Notes: generated by a model from the sequence alone, not told the origin. DNA of 64,000 nucleotides from Calditrichota bacterium (GCA_018644935.1 JABGPL010000001.1:1-64000); one strand, 5' to 3'. Positions 39,401 to 47,665 are shown, numbered from the stretch's first letter. Numbers and translations are program-made.

Positions 39401-42266
39401 TAAGACGATAATGTTCAGGTCCCTGTTGTTGCCCAAAGTTGGTTCTTATGAATTCTGCCCCGATGAAAAACTGTTCTCCTGTCTCTGCTGTTAGGTCGAA
39501 TGTTTGTATCAATTCCCAGGGATCGTCTCGCCTCGGTTTACCTTCGACAATCAATCCGGACTGAGGAATGTCATCCTGAATTGCGTTGAAATTCTGACCG
39601 ATAAAATGGTCAATATACACATCGTAGTTTGTCGGCGATTCCCCTGTGTTTATCAAGGTTAAAGGACGCTGCACTTCTTCGCCAAAGTTCATGTTTACAA
39701 CGAATTCTTCTGGATTTGTATTAAGGTCGCTATCCCATCGAAACATAAAAAAGTCTTGAACAACGAGTTCTTCGGCACGCAGATTAGCTTCTGCATCAAT
39801 CTGTATGTATCCCTGATTTCGGACATGAAATTGCCATGGATTGCCTGCTATAGGAACTTCATTGAATCTCGCATGACCATTATTATCAGTGAACTCTATT
39901 CCAAATCCTTCCAGCTCAACCTCTGCACCAACAATAGGTTCCTCGTTAAGATCATCGGAAACAATAACAAGCAGTGACCCTAATACAGGCTCCTCAATTG
40001 TTAAATCATCAATAAACCAGCCAGTATAAGGTCTGAAATTGCTATCATCTGATTGAAAATTAAACCTGATTTGAACGACCTCACCAACATATTCACCGAG
40101 GTCGAACAGAGCTTCTTCCCAGTCATCAAAGGTACCGGTATATCCAGAGCCTGCATTAAGAGCAAAGATGTCATCTGCGGTATAACCACCCACAGGTGAA
40201 AGTAGTGACCACCTATCCCCGCCATCTGAAGAAATTTGTACCTGGCATCCGTCCCAACCTTCTTCAACATCTAGATAATGGAAAAAACTGAACCAGATTT
40301 GATCTCCTACTTCTTCCAGATTCATTTGAGGTAAATATAGCTGAAAATCCGCTAAATTAGGATAGGGACTGTCGATAACGGTTCCCCAGACATTATCTCC
40401 ACTATGGGCATCCAACTCCTCCGGGTTCCCCCATTGCCATGCATCTTGCGCTGGTATTGGATTTAGAGCTCCGTTAAATTGTTCAAAATCCTGAGTCCAG
40501 CCCGGTCCTACAATCGCAGTCGGAACGGCAAACACAGGTCCGGCAATTTCCGAAACACCATTTGGATTTGAATAAACTGCTCTGACTGCAAACAAATAAA
40601 GCTGATTGTTTTCGAGCTCAATCACAGTCAGTTCGTGTGCATTTGTAAAGGCGTATTCCTCACCGTTCATGAAGATCTGGAAGGACTCTAGTTCATCCCG
40701 CTGTGGGGCTTGTTCGCTAGCCAGTAACGCGGTTTCAAGTTGCTCTCTCAGTTCGACTATTCTGTCTCTATCGGCATCTGATGGTTTTAGACTGTTTCTT
40801 GGTTGGGACAGTCTGGCGATCTCGCGTTGCAGGTCTAACACATTGCGACCAATAATCTGTTGGGCCCTTCTTGGGTGATCCCAACTCAGTGTTACTTCTC
40901 CATCGCCTACCTGCGCAACAAGATTCAAAGGTGGAGGAAATTCGGGAGGTGGGGACCGGAAAAACTCAATCATCAAATCCATGAGCTGTTCTTTGGTACC
41001 ACGATCTCCATCTACCAAACCACCAAACTCAAACGAGCATCCTATAGTGCGGTACGCCTCGCCCATAAATGCGACCATGCCGACGAATTCTTCTTCGTTG
41101 TCAATAAAGGAAAATATCCCTTCAGCTCCTTCCTGAGCCTGTAAATGATCTACAAAAGCATTGTGCTGTGCCTGATAATCATTAAACCGGAATCCCTCTG
41201 TAAATGTGCCATCATGACCCATTACGGGAGGGTCAAGTCTTTCTCCGTCAGCAATTCCATTAATGTGGAAATATGGGTGTGCATTCGTCGCGTCATCATT
41301 ATTCCATGTATCAGATCCTTCAAGATAGACCGCTCCACCCGCCTCAATATAATCAGCGACTACCTGACCTTCAGCCTCTGTCAACGGGTGATAGTGCTCA
41401 CCATTGATTCCATAATTTCCGAGATTAATGAAGACGGCTTCAAATTCCCGTAAATCCTCTGGCAACTGGTCACCTTCACCATCTAAAAATCTTAAATGTG
41501 CAACTGTATGGTCAAGTGCACGCAGAGCTGCTTCTTGCGCGTTACCAGATTCAGTTTCAGCGGTTGCATCCCAGATCAGGAAACTACCCGGACCATGGGT
41601 GGAAACTAACAGGGCAGTCTCATTTTGTATATCAATACCTTCACCATTATTCCGGAGAGTAAGTCCCTGAGTACCTGTTAGGTTTTCTATCCCTATTGTC
41701 CCAACATCAAGGTCGAACTCTTCTCCAATCTCCCTGTACTGGAAAATTATATCACCATTTGGCTCAAGGATAATTTGCATGGTTATCACATTCTCAGGCG
41801 AGCGTCCGTCCTCATTGCGCTCACCAACATTGTGATATTGAATTACTCGTTTCCCATTGCGCAAACCTTGTAACACAACTCCATCTGCCCAGAAAGCAGA
41901 GGGATCGAGATCTTTCCAATAGGGTGCAATGATATTGTTAGGAACGTTTTCGGTGGGGAATTGTTCATTTTCAAAATTGTTATACCCCTCAATAGGTCCA
42001 AATCCAATAAACCCATTTGAACTTACCCAAAATTGCTCATAGATTTGGCCGTAAAACTGAAAAGGGTATCCAATATTGTATGGACCAAAAAAATCGTTAT
42101 TCCGAATATCAACCAGAGGCTCACCGGTGTCTTCAATTTCTAACCAGTTATATTCTATTTCGAAGAGATCGTAATTATCTCTTCGAGGTTGAGCGAAAAC
42201 CGGACATGTTAAGGTTGATAATAAAATCAACACCAGAAGAGTAGCAACAAACGAGATTCTCAACAT
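33417..42266 (-). CDS. Very large multidomain secreted protein with T9SS sorting domain
   Basis: The start is placed at the ATG at 42266 (MLRISFVATLLV), with GGAG 6 bases upstream and a signal peptide ending VFAQ. Over about 2949 aa I see: nidogen-like domain with WVSSNGFIGFG (30-200); a glutamine-amidotransferase-like domain (about 226-440); a fibronectin type III-like domain with a charged coiled-coil insert (about 450-580); MAM-like lectin fold (about 589-760); carboxypeptidase regulatory-like domain (about 765-860); a propeller-like region with GWGLRDLTYDG (near 994); two more regulatory-like domains (1229-1420); fibronectin-like domains; a second MAM-like fold (1849-2000), regulatory-like domain (2025) and propeller-like region (GWGLRDLAWDG, near 2230); a GDEIG-type module (about 2470); paired WN modules (about 2582-2750); a second GDEIG module (about 2757); and a type IX sorting domain (YPNPFNNRTTLHFGLP, about 2872). 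No protease motif was found. Confidence 0.85.
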   Translation of the reverse strand: MLRISFVATLLVLILLSTLTCPVFAQPRRDNYDLFEIEYNWLEIEDTGEPLVDIRNNDFFGPYNIGYPFQFYGQIYEQFWVSSNGFIGFGPIEGYNNFENEQFPTENVPNNIIAPYWKDLDPSAFWADGVVLQGLRNGKRVIQYHNVGERNEDGRSPENVITMQIILEPNGDIIFQYREIGEEFDLDVGTIGIENLTGTQGLTLRNNGEGIDIQNETALLVSTHGPGSFLIWDATAETESGNAQEAALRALDHTVAHLRFLDGEGDQLPEDLREFEAVFINLGNYGINGEHYHPLTEAEGQVVADYIEAGGAVYLEGSDTWNNDDATNAHPYFHINGIADGERLDPPVMGHDGTFTEGFRFNDYQAQHNAFVDHLQAQEGAEGIFSFIDNEEEFVGMVAFMGEAYRTIGCSFEFGGLVDGDRGTKEQLMDLMIEFFRSPPPEFPPPLNLVAQVGDGEVTLSWDHPRRAQQIIGRNVLDLQREIARLSQPRNSLKPSDADRDRIVELREQLETALLASEQAPQRDELESFQIFMNGEEYAFTNAHELTVIELENNQLYLFAVRAVYSNPNGVSEIAGPVFAVPTAIVGPGWTQDFEQFNGALNPIPAQDAWQWGNPEELDAHSGDNVWGTVIDSPYPNLADFQLYLPQMNLEEVGDQIWFSFFHYLDVEEGWDGCQVQISSDGGDRWSLLSPVGGYTADDIFALNAGSGYTGTFDDWEEALFDLGEYVGEVVQIRFNFQSDDSNFRPYTGWFIDDLTIEEPVLGSLLVIVSDDLNEEPIVGAEVELEGFGIEFTDNNGHARFNEVPIAGNPWQFHVRNQGYIQIDAEANLRAEELVVQDFFMFRWDSDLNTNPEEFVVNMNFGEEVQRPLTLINTGESPTNYDVYIDHFIGQNFNAIQDDIPQSGLIVEGKPRRDDPWELIQTFDLTAETGEQFFIGAEFIRTNFGQQQGPEHYRLIASAGDFQSGDCRFYHYDRNGNFIEHVSQDINRNRIVGWGLRDLTYDGTSVYGAQDERIYEMSGESGLLRGEFTGAPLEINRAIAYVPDEDVFWVGDWDDGLYKVDRNSNILDRNLQHGLTGVTGMAWNPSDPDGAYLYIHNQESENGGAAIYRYNPETREMARQIETAAEGEGFGGGMFVTYLYDTHSYVVGALIQGEDGDIVKLYELYPHDSWISVTPIAGDLAGGAETELTVTFKSENLFDEVRMAQIEIIDRMTGTIHQVHCELVVEGGAASLNGTVVLDDDEPLHNLTTVFLHRQDIAQAGIEAIPDEDGLFSFPRLSPGDYILEVDNEPRYIPFVSDVIQLAPDEVIENLEVTLFPAEEGGLTGVVTSVYVIDGENQILEDVEIIAVLLGDNREVFTEVTDENGEFFMELPVGTYDVTAYRENWARMTVADVVIENQNDTALDFEMDDRASIRAVHTNGGYDDRIVIHWLPPGLGGDFSNVQMHSGVVSNAIYLQEDDDIIATRFDIEGQFDISRLDLYTTRRNGPVGGNNGWPDGSLNDYRVHIFTEDPETGLPGEEIFRNQLVDRMRNNGNGWDTLNTFDEPTLRFMEGPFYLGWSQDPDEWGTEAVGLDESYDNDGTSFVRFSGEWQAYDQIPGDQVVGVVIWSQFEDEQRLIRRQVRHIPGGDEDVLEDSIDSVVLLNPAYPGSRVPSLAFDWSRGYTHYRNPQRDDIIGFMVYIHNGDERIPALEAPLDPGEFEWIHEINGDDEDNENTEYIYSIGAIFPNPEDVEESEEFDGIEVSGVANMSPGPVEDLEVEIDGLSYTITWEPPFINADFSRCVDYAGCELYVDGEQVAIINDPEVLFWEGELEEGQDGWHTVGAVAFDEVPNRSVPEEIHIPLGQAIVFDFENNTPVFNAEPRANSWRRSDFLRNGPDDAHSGDFAYATRPNEGEYENDVTWSITTIPEFFVDSESGRLEFYHFLETETGHDGGQLQISVNGGEWELIVPVDDYPDQNVAGLINTPGFSGRTNGWELVSFDLSEYADALVRFKWVFASDHLISNYPGWYLDDVVFWGCTIPEYARISGIVSNQDGQPVPNATVTNGRETVTTNFNGIFFLSYTLPGDVTVTISKAGFHPTIIEDELEANEAQVLEVDLIEARLTVDPEALEFDLGGNDRLDVELILTNETNRETPFWVRVLSNPGIMNDGNNRRSVRTLSGQGPQRDDPWDVVFEWNATDRGRYSRIMGAEFAEDKFILTCADPVAGPVLSVLDWEGNYLSSFNQPVEIIGWGLRDLAWDGELLYASQNNRIYGFTTRGEFRSEQPGAPIELNRALAYDAELDGFWTAEWNSDWYFVDRQGEVQVQWAEHGLTGIYGFAIHPNDPDGMFLYAVNLEEDGSTGIYRSNPIEGTIEQVHTLDGAPTGCFITGAWDEDRWILGSVTGSGEQYMTGLELNRRFGFLSVDPESGMIEPDGELTLTLSVDVPFDAEEGDEYEGEIIVRVYGDDAVTIPFTANIIDGFQHFDNPPITEDFHTITIENVEYGMGELPVGSEIAVYTPRDQIGGVHRWLMPPGELFAYQAEDGFQQGEQFRFVVWVPDDDMEYEGEAEVIEGPGIFRVGGETSIILTIGLPERQVVDLIERWNLVSIYIDPFEPMVADVLGDINDRGNLVIAKDGIGRFWWPAQNFNGLGEWNSLGGYQINVTVDESFTAIGDRIPTDTPIHLNLGWNAISYLLGEEIESRIAFSEILDRIQIAKDGTGLFLVPEFGFFGLRTLIPGQGYKVKVTEALDLVYNPGDGGMNRIGTPALDGKLQPTGSDMSLLITEINGANPEPGLEILVNSNDDGRLIGHGYYTSDPCGIIIRGDDPATVEIEGAVEGEEWSVSLKSKVREHQLKTKVLYGDDNYSSDGFSVIRSEIVSVTTPQEFVIDRIYPNPFNNRTTLHFGLPEKTRLSGVIINLKGQTVAQIEATDYSAGWHKITINAEGWPSGIYMMNVSTPRRSYARKLVLIQ

Positions 42267-42314
42267 TACGCGCTCCGTTTTGGGCTGAGAGTACAAATGA
42301 GTGAGTTAATTATT

Positions 42315-42337
42315 TTCAGGTTGAAAGCCAACCTGAA
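42315..42337. other. Hairpin in the leader of the 2949-aa protein gene
   Basis: A 9-bp perfect inverted repeat (TTCAGGTTG / CAACCTGAA, 5-base loop) lies 49 bases upstream of the ATG at 42266 and 111 bases past the stop of the upstream gene. There is no U-tract on either strand, so a leader hairpin or operator is likelier than a terminator. The rest of 42267-42447 shows no gene. Confidence 0.4.
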
Positions 42338-42447
42338 TCTGCATAAACCAGAAGCTAAATTGCCGTTTTCACAACTATAAAAATCTACTTTGCAAGTGAA
42401 GAAAATGGCAAGATAGCCTCAGTTAATGCAATAATCACAGTTAAATT

Positions 42448-45400
42448 TTATCTTAACAGCATCAACTTTGCTGATGCTGAAGTTTCCCCAGCTTTGAAGC
42501 TGAGTATATATATACCACTGGACAATCCGTCAGCTTTCAATGACAGAGAGTGATGACCTGCTTCAAAACTACCTTGAACAAGCGATATCACTTCCCGTCC
42601 TGCTAAATCATGCACCATTAAATCTACATTCTCGGATTCAGGCAAGGAGAACTTGATTGTAGTCGAACTGTTAAACGGATTAGGGTAAGGAGCCTCAAAA
42701 ACAAATTCAACAGGCAGCAGTGCATCAACAGGAACGCTGGCAACTGCATATGTATCTGTATTGAAAGTACTGTTTCCCACAATCCACGACGGCTCGATAT
42801 CTGTGTTATGTCCATGCTGCCGCATTACAAAATTCAATTCATCACCTTCGATGGCTCCCTCGATATCAGAAGTACCGGGATCATCTCCCCAGATTGCCAT
42901 TCCCCAGGGTCCTTCACCTGAAAGAACGGTGGACCCAACGCAAATATTGTCTTCACTGAAAGCAGCAATTTCAACATCATCATCCAAATTAGGAGACTCC
43001 GTGATTAGGAAACTCATGTTCCTGCCAGTTGGCTCAGGAGCAATGAAATATTTTGCTTTGTCGGTTGGCAATAGATTCGCAGCTTGCACTTGTTCACCAA
43101 CGTTCCAGATGAGTTCTGTTTCTTCAGTTAATTGAATCTGATAACCCTGACCTCGAACCAGATTACCCATATTATCAAATCCGAAAGCTGGCAAATAGAA
43201 TCTTCCCATACCATCTTTGGCTATTTCAAGAAGATCAACGATGTTTTCAAATGACACAGCCGCCCTCTGAGGATCCTCCGGGAGATAGGCAACAATTTTC
43301 CAGCCTACTTGCAGTGGAATTTGCGTTTGAACAGGTGCAAATTCTCCTTCAAACATAAGTTCAGCACCAGCTGACATCTTTGCCTGATACCCGTATCTGA
43401 AATCCCAGCCTGGTATATTGTTAAACCCAAAAAGAGGTGAATAAAATTGACCGACTGAGTTTTTGAGTAGTTGAAGAAGATCTGCTTCACCTAATCCACC
43501 CCATAATCCAATTATATCATCATCTTCAGGGATTATTGGAGTGGAAACCATATTCCAGGACTCAACGAGCTCGAGATTAAATTCATCACCTTGTGGTTCA
43601 CCGCCGGATGAAAGAGTTAACACTGATACCCCACCATCATGGAAAACGTTATTACCCTGTATAAAACGAGCTTCCGTTGCATATTCGCTGCCGCTCGCAA
43701 TATCCCATATTTGGAAACTCATCTCTTCATCCTCAACCAATCCATCAATCTCTTCGGTGAGGTCATTGTCTCCCCATACCGCCATGCCGACTCTTTCACC
43801 TGTCCAAAACTGAGCACCGCAGCACATTCCATCGGGTGAAAAAACCCCAATTTCAGAACCTACTGCCAATGGTTCATCATTTAAAGTCGCTTCAACGACC
43901 AGAATTGAATGATTCTGACCTGTGTTATCCACGAATTCGTAATGCATCTCAGGTAAAATCCCAGTACCGGTAACTCGGATTTCAATTACTTCTTCATCAG
44001 GAGAAGAATTTTCAATCATGATATCAGCACTAAATTCTGAAATATCTTTCGGTTCAAAATAGACTGTGACATCAACTGATCCGTTCTGTTCAATGTCAAA
44101 CTCACCATCCACATCAATTGAGAATTGCTCTGCATCTTCACCGATTATTCCTATCGATGAGACATTGAGAACTTCAGCTCCGACATTGCTTATAGTAAGA
44201 ACTCTTTCTGAGATTGTGCGCAGGGGAACTTCTCCGAAGATAAAGAAATTCGGTTCAATCTCAATGTCTGGTTGAGGAGGTAACCCAATACCAATCATCC
44301 CAATCTCGACCTCATTGAGGTTTGGATCATTGTTGAGAATCATCAACACTGCTTCATAATCGCCTTCATTTTCAGGGGCGAATTGAATAACTATGTCGAT
44401 TCGTTCACCGTCTTCAAGTTCAACAGGCTCTCCACCTTCAATAATTTCAAAGGGAACATCGTCGGGAAGTAGTATGATTTCATCAATTACAAGAGTAACA
44501 ACACTGCGACTTGAGACACGCACGGTTTGCTGGATACTTTGACCAACATTAACTGCACCAAAGTCGAGTTCTCGTTGGTCAACAAAGATACTTGGAGACT
44601 GGGCAAAAATTAATGCACCCATATCTGCCCGAGTGTCATCAATATCACGCGGTGACTCAGGATCGCCAGAATCGACACAAGGACTGCCTTCAGTAAGATT
44701 AAACTCACCTTCGTCAGGATCCATTAGCTCAGGATCTCTATCAATGTTGCCTTGACCTTCATATCCGTCTTGAATATCTGAGTATGTAATATTGTGATCA
44801 GGTGCTACAATAGAAATTTCATTGTCTTCACCATGTGTGTTGTTCCAGTGGACGCAATTTATAAGGGTTGGATCTCCGTTTCGATAAATGTGGATACCAC
44901 CTCGACCGCCCTCACCATGATTTCCATAAATTGTGCAGTTTACAAGTAGTGGCTCTGCAACCTCATCCTCATTACCAGCCCGTGTTGTTATGTAAAAACC
45001 ACCTCCATAACCACCTGAATCTTCAGGTCGAATTGCAGTATTTCCAAAAATAACCATATTTGAAAACGTTGGGCTTGTACCAAGACAATAAACACCTGCT
45101 CCGTATGTTCTCGAACCACCAGTTATAGTGAAACCAACCCATTTGGTTTCTCGACCTTCTCCATTCTGAAACGTTAAAACTCTACCATCACCATTTGCAT
45201 CGATTATTGTTTCATTTATAAAATGATCCTCACGAGTTGTTAAGTAAAGACTTCCGACAACGATTTCGCGCCCAGTTACATCATTGATGGTCTCATTGTA
45301 AACACCGGGTTGTACGAGTACAGTATCTATTGCATCTCGACTGGCAGCATCTATTGCATCCTGAATCGTCTCACGATCATCAGGAACGTGGATTATCCTT

Positions 45401-45465
45401 GCATCTGTAACCTTTGGGGTCAGTGCAATCAAGAAAATAAGTATGGAAATTTGCAGATAGCGCAT
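42448..45465 (-). CDS. Secreted protein: right-handed beta-helix, HYDIN-like repeats, T9SS sorting domain
   Basis: A signal peptide (MRYLQISILIFLIALTPKVTDA) is followed by a Pel/Nos-type parallel beta-helix (IHVPDDRETIQDAIDAA, GFTITGGSRTYGAGVYC, about 24-265), two choice-of-anchor-D repeats (LDFGAVNVGQ, FIFGEVPLRT; about 286-513), a GDEIG-type module (516-622), paired WN modules (631-791), a second GDEIG module (812-909) and a type IX sorting domain starting YPNPFNSSTTIKFSLPE (about 923-1005). The beta-helix resembles domains in polysaccharide-binding or lyase proteins, but no catalytic residues can be assigned. It is the first of three consecutive giant surface-protein genes, with a modest promoter upstream. 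Confidence 0.87.
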   Translation of the reverse strand: MRYLQISILIFLIALTPKVTDARIIHVPDDRETIQDAIDAASRDAIDTVLVQPGVYNETINDVTGREIVVGSLYLTTREDHFINETIIDANGDGRVLTFQNGEGRETKWVGFTITGGSRTYGAGVYCLGTSPTFSNMVIFGNTAIRPEDSGGYGGGFYITTRAGNEDEVAEPLLVNCTIYGNHGEGGRGGIHIYRNGDPTLINCVHWNNTHGEDNEISIVAPDHNITYSDIQDGYEGQGNIDRDPELMDPDEGEFNLTEGSPCVDSGDPESPRDIDDTRADMGALIFAQSPSIFVDQRELDFGAVNVGQSIQQTVRVSSRSVVTLVIDEIILLPDDVPFEIIEGGEPVELEDGERIDIVIQFAPENEGDYEAVLMILNNDPNLNEVEIGMIGIGLPPQPDIEIEPNFFIFGEVPLRTISERVLTISNVGAEVLNVSSIGIIGEDAEQFSIDVDGEFDIEQNGSVDVTVYFEPKDISEFSADIMIENSSPDEEVIEIRVTGTGILPEMHYEFVDNTGQNHSILVVEATLNDEPLAVGSEIGVFSPDGMCCGAQFWTGERVGMAVWGDNDLTEEIDGLVEDEEMSFQIWDIASGSEYATEARFIQGNNVFHDGGVSVLTLSSGGEPQGDEFNLELVESWNMVSTPIIPEDDDIIGLWGGLGEADLLQLLKNSVGQFYSPLFGFNNIPGWDFRYGYQAKMSAGAELMFEGEFAPVQTQIPLQVGWKIVAYLPEDPQRAAVSFENIVDLLEIAKDGMGRFYLPAFGFDNMGNLVRGQGYQIQLTEETELIWNVGEQVQAANLLPTDKAKYFIAPEPTGRNMSFLITESPNLDDDVEIAAFSEDNICVGSTVLSGEGPWGMAIWGDDPGTSDIEGAIEGDELNFVMRQHGHNTDIEPSWIVGNSTFNTDTYAVASVPVDALLPVEFVFEAPYPNPFNSSTTIKFSLPESENVDLMVHDLAGREVISLVQGSFEAGHHSLSLKADGLSSGIYILSFKAGETSASAKLMLLR

Positions 45466-45510
45466 TTTTCGGTTACCTCACTGAAATGTTGCTTTTAATC
45501 CTAATAATGT

Positions 45511-45539
45511 AAGTTAGTATCTTGAAGGGAGAAAGTCAA
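45511..45539 (-). promoter_or_regulatory. Candidate promoter of the beta-helix protein gene
   Basis: TTGACT at 45539-45534 (minus strand), 17 bases, TAACTT at 45516-45511. This predicts a leader of about 40 bases before the ATG at 45465. The rest of 45466-45733 holds no gene that I can see; a short hairpin near 45700 has its T-run on the wrong side for a terminator of the phosphate operon. Confidence 0.35.
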
Positions 45540-45733
45540 GCTGAAAAGCGGTTTGTAAATAATATACGACTATCGCCTGTGGACTTTCGAGGGCGTCTTT
45601 ATGGGTCAAATATACATAACTTATGATTTCTGATTAATTCTTTGGTTTTGAGGGAATAACCTGGATCATTTGCGATTAGTAATTAAACATTTTTTTTCAG
45701 AGTTCTGAGCATTAAGAGTTAAACGCTGAGCTA

Positions 45734-46975
45734 TCAGAGCATGATAATCTTCAATATCTCAAATGCAATGATTGTTCCTATGGCAGCTAGAGGTATTGTG
45801 ACAATCCAACTCATAAAAATCTGTCTGACGACTCGAAAATCGAGTGCTCCAATCCCACGAGCCAGCCCAACACCAATAACCGACCCAACTAACGTATGAG
45901 TAGTTGAGACCGGCATCCCAAGTTTAGAAAACAGCAAGACAACTGAAGCTGCTGAAAACTCAGCGGCAAAGCCACGCGAGGGAGTCATCGCGGTGATTTT
46001 TGTTCCGATGGTTTCGATGACCTTATATCCCAGAACCGCAAGCCCAAGAATTATTCCGGTACCTCCAAGCAGCAATATCCAATAAGGGACTTCAGATTGC
46101 AGCCCAACTATTCCGTTTTTATAAATAGACCAGATTCCAGCTAAAGGTCCTATACTATTTGCAACATCATTGGCTCCGTGAGCAAAAGCAACATAACCGG
46201 CTGTGAAAATCTGTAGAAATTTAAAGCTGCCCTCAACTTTAACAATTTGATCTGCCCGATCTCCCCCGGAAACGCCTCTCATTGCAATTCTGACGACGAA
46301 AAAGATTAATAATCCAAGTAGACCAGAGTACATGAGTGCGACTGGTAGCGGCATATCTAAATGAAGATTCTTCATTCCCTTGTACACAATCGATAAGCCT
46401 ACGACCATTATGGTCAGTCCTACGAACACTGGCACAACTTTTGTTGCAGCTAAGAGTGGAAATCGATTTTCAAGTACTTTCCTCTGAATAATTCTAAAGG
46501 TCGAAAATGCAACTATACCTCCCCCAATTGGTGAAATAACCCAGCTCATTGCAATGCTTCCAACCGTCGCCCAATTCACCCCTCCAAAACCTGTTGAAAC
46601 AATTCCAAACCCGACCATTGCCCCAACGATAGCATGTGTAGTAGAGACAGGCAAACCAAAATGCGTGGCAAGTTGCAAAAAGAGACCAGACCCGATTAAT
46701 GCAGCCAATAGACCATAAACCAAAACCATGGGATCAGCCTGGAAATTTATCGGATCTACAATCCCTTTTCTTACGGTGTCAGTTACATGTCCCCCAACAA
46801 ACACTGCTCCAATTAACTCAGCAATAATTGCAATGATTACCGCTTGCCGAATAGTTATTGCTTTTGAGCCAACTGAAGTTCCAAATGCATTGGCAAAGTC
46901 ATTTGCGCCACCCATAAAGGAGGTGTAAAAACTCACAGCAATGGTGACGTACAAGAGAAATATTGGAAATTCCAT
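45734..46975 (-). CDS. pit: Low-affinity inorganic phosphate transporter (PiT family)
   Basis: An inner-membrane phosphate symporter of 413 aa with about ten helices. The twin PHO4 family signatures are present: GANDFANAFGTSVGSKAIT near the start and GANDVANSIGPLAGIW in the second half, along with the repeated PVSTTH motifs (GLPVSTTHAIVGA and GMPVSTTHTLVGS) of the inverted repeat. It lies 18 bases downstream of the DUF47 gene, the usual partner that regulates PiT activity. Confidence 0.95.
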   Translation of the reverse strand: MEFPIFLLYVTIAVSFYTSFMGGANDFANAFGTSVGSKAITIRQAVIIAIIAELIGAVFVGGHVTDTVRKGIVDPINFQADPMVLVYGLLAALIGSGLFLQLATHFGLPVSTTHAIVGAMVGFGIVSTGFGGVNWATVGSIAMSWVISPIGGGIVAFSTFRIIQRKVLENRFPLLAATKVVPVFVGLTIMVVGLSIVYKGMKNLHLDMPLPVALMYSGLLGLLIFFVVRIAMRGVSGGDRADQIVKVEGSFKFLQIFTAGYVAFAHGANDVANSIGPLAGIWSIYKNGIVGLQSEVPYWILLLGGTGIILGLAVLGYKVIETIGTKITAMTPSRGFAAEFSAASVVLLFSKLGMPVSTTHTLVGSVIGVGLARGIGALDFRVVRQIFMSWIVTIPLAAIGTIIAFEILKIIML

Positions 46976-46993
46976 TACTTTTATCGGATCTCT

Positions 46994-47665
46994 CTATTTT
47001 GTAAGCATATTACGTAAACGTTCACCAGTATTATCTGAATAGTCCGCAAGGTTCCCAATCAGATCAAGAATCCTGAACCATAACATTAGATCCGATGGTT
47101 TCATCTCATCTTCATACGTGAAAAGTTTTTTTGCGATATCATGACCGACCTTATCAGCCCTCCTTTCGGCGGCTCCTAACTCATCAACGCTTTCAAGAAC
47201 AGCCTTGACTTCTTCACCCTTGAATCCTGAAGCCACTAATGTTCGAAGGTGCTCAGTGGTACTAGTCCCTAAATCACAGACTGCAAGTACAACTTCAATG
47301 AAGTCAAGAATCTCACAGGATAATCCATCTGGTGCGTACAGATCTTTTAATCCAATCAGAACAGTCAAATCTTCTGCTGTGTCGGCAAGATTATCTTGCA
47401 GTTTCAAATACCCGAGCAGATCTTCTCGATTTACCGGGAGAAAAACACCTTTGGGAATAGCTTGCCGTATTTGAATTTTAAAGTCATCTGCCTCAGACTC
47501 CAATTTCACAATAAGGTCTGAGATTCGCTTTAGTTCCGCCTTTTCACCTTTGAATAGTGCTACAAACAAAGGCTTTATCAGTTCAAGACACTCCTGAACT
47601 TTAAGACGATGTTCATATAACGGTTCAAAGGGAGATTTGCTGAAGAGACTTAAGATGTTTGGCAT
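46994..47665 (-). CDS. DUF47 (PhoU-like) phosphate transport regulator
   Basis: A 223-aa all-helical cytoplasmic protein of the DUF47 family, related to PhoU. FSKSPFEPLYEH at the start and AIPKGVFLPVNREDLLGYLKLQD in the middle are the conserved family blocks, and ADKVGHDIAKKLF follows later. DUF47 proteins are nearly always encoded beside PiT, as here, and are thought to control its activity or bind metal. It starts 29 bases after the stop of the DUF3467-like gene. Confidence 0.92.
   Translation of the reverse strand: MPNILSLFSKSPFEPLYEHRLKVQECLELIKPLFVALFKGEKAELKRISDLIVKLESEADDFKIQIRQAIPKGVFLPVNREDLLGYLKLQDNLADTAEDLTVLIGLKDLYAPDGLSCEILDFIEVVLAVCDLGTSTTEHLRTLVASGFKGEEVKAVLESVDELGAAERRADKVGHDIAKKLFTYEDEMKPSDLMLWFRILDLIGNLADYSDNTGERLRNMLTK

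Noticed and set aside
33417-42266. The 2949-aa protein as a gingipain-like or other protease
   Set aside because: No catalytic Cys-His, Ser-His-Asp or HExxH motif could be seen; its domains look like binding and structural domains.
45680-45715. Hairpin with T-run near 45.7 kb as terminator of the phosphate operon
   Set aside because: The stem is only 5 bp and the T-run is on the wrong side for minus-strand transcription.
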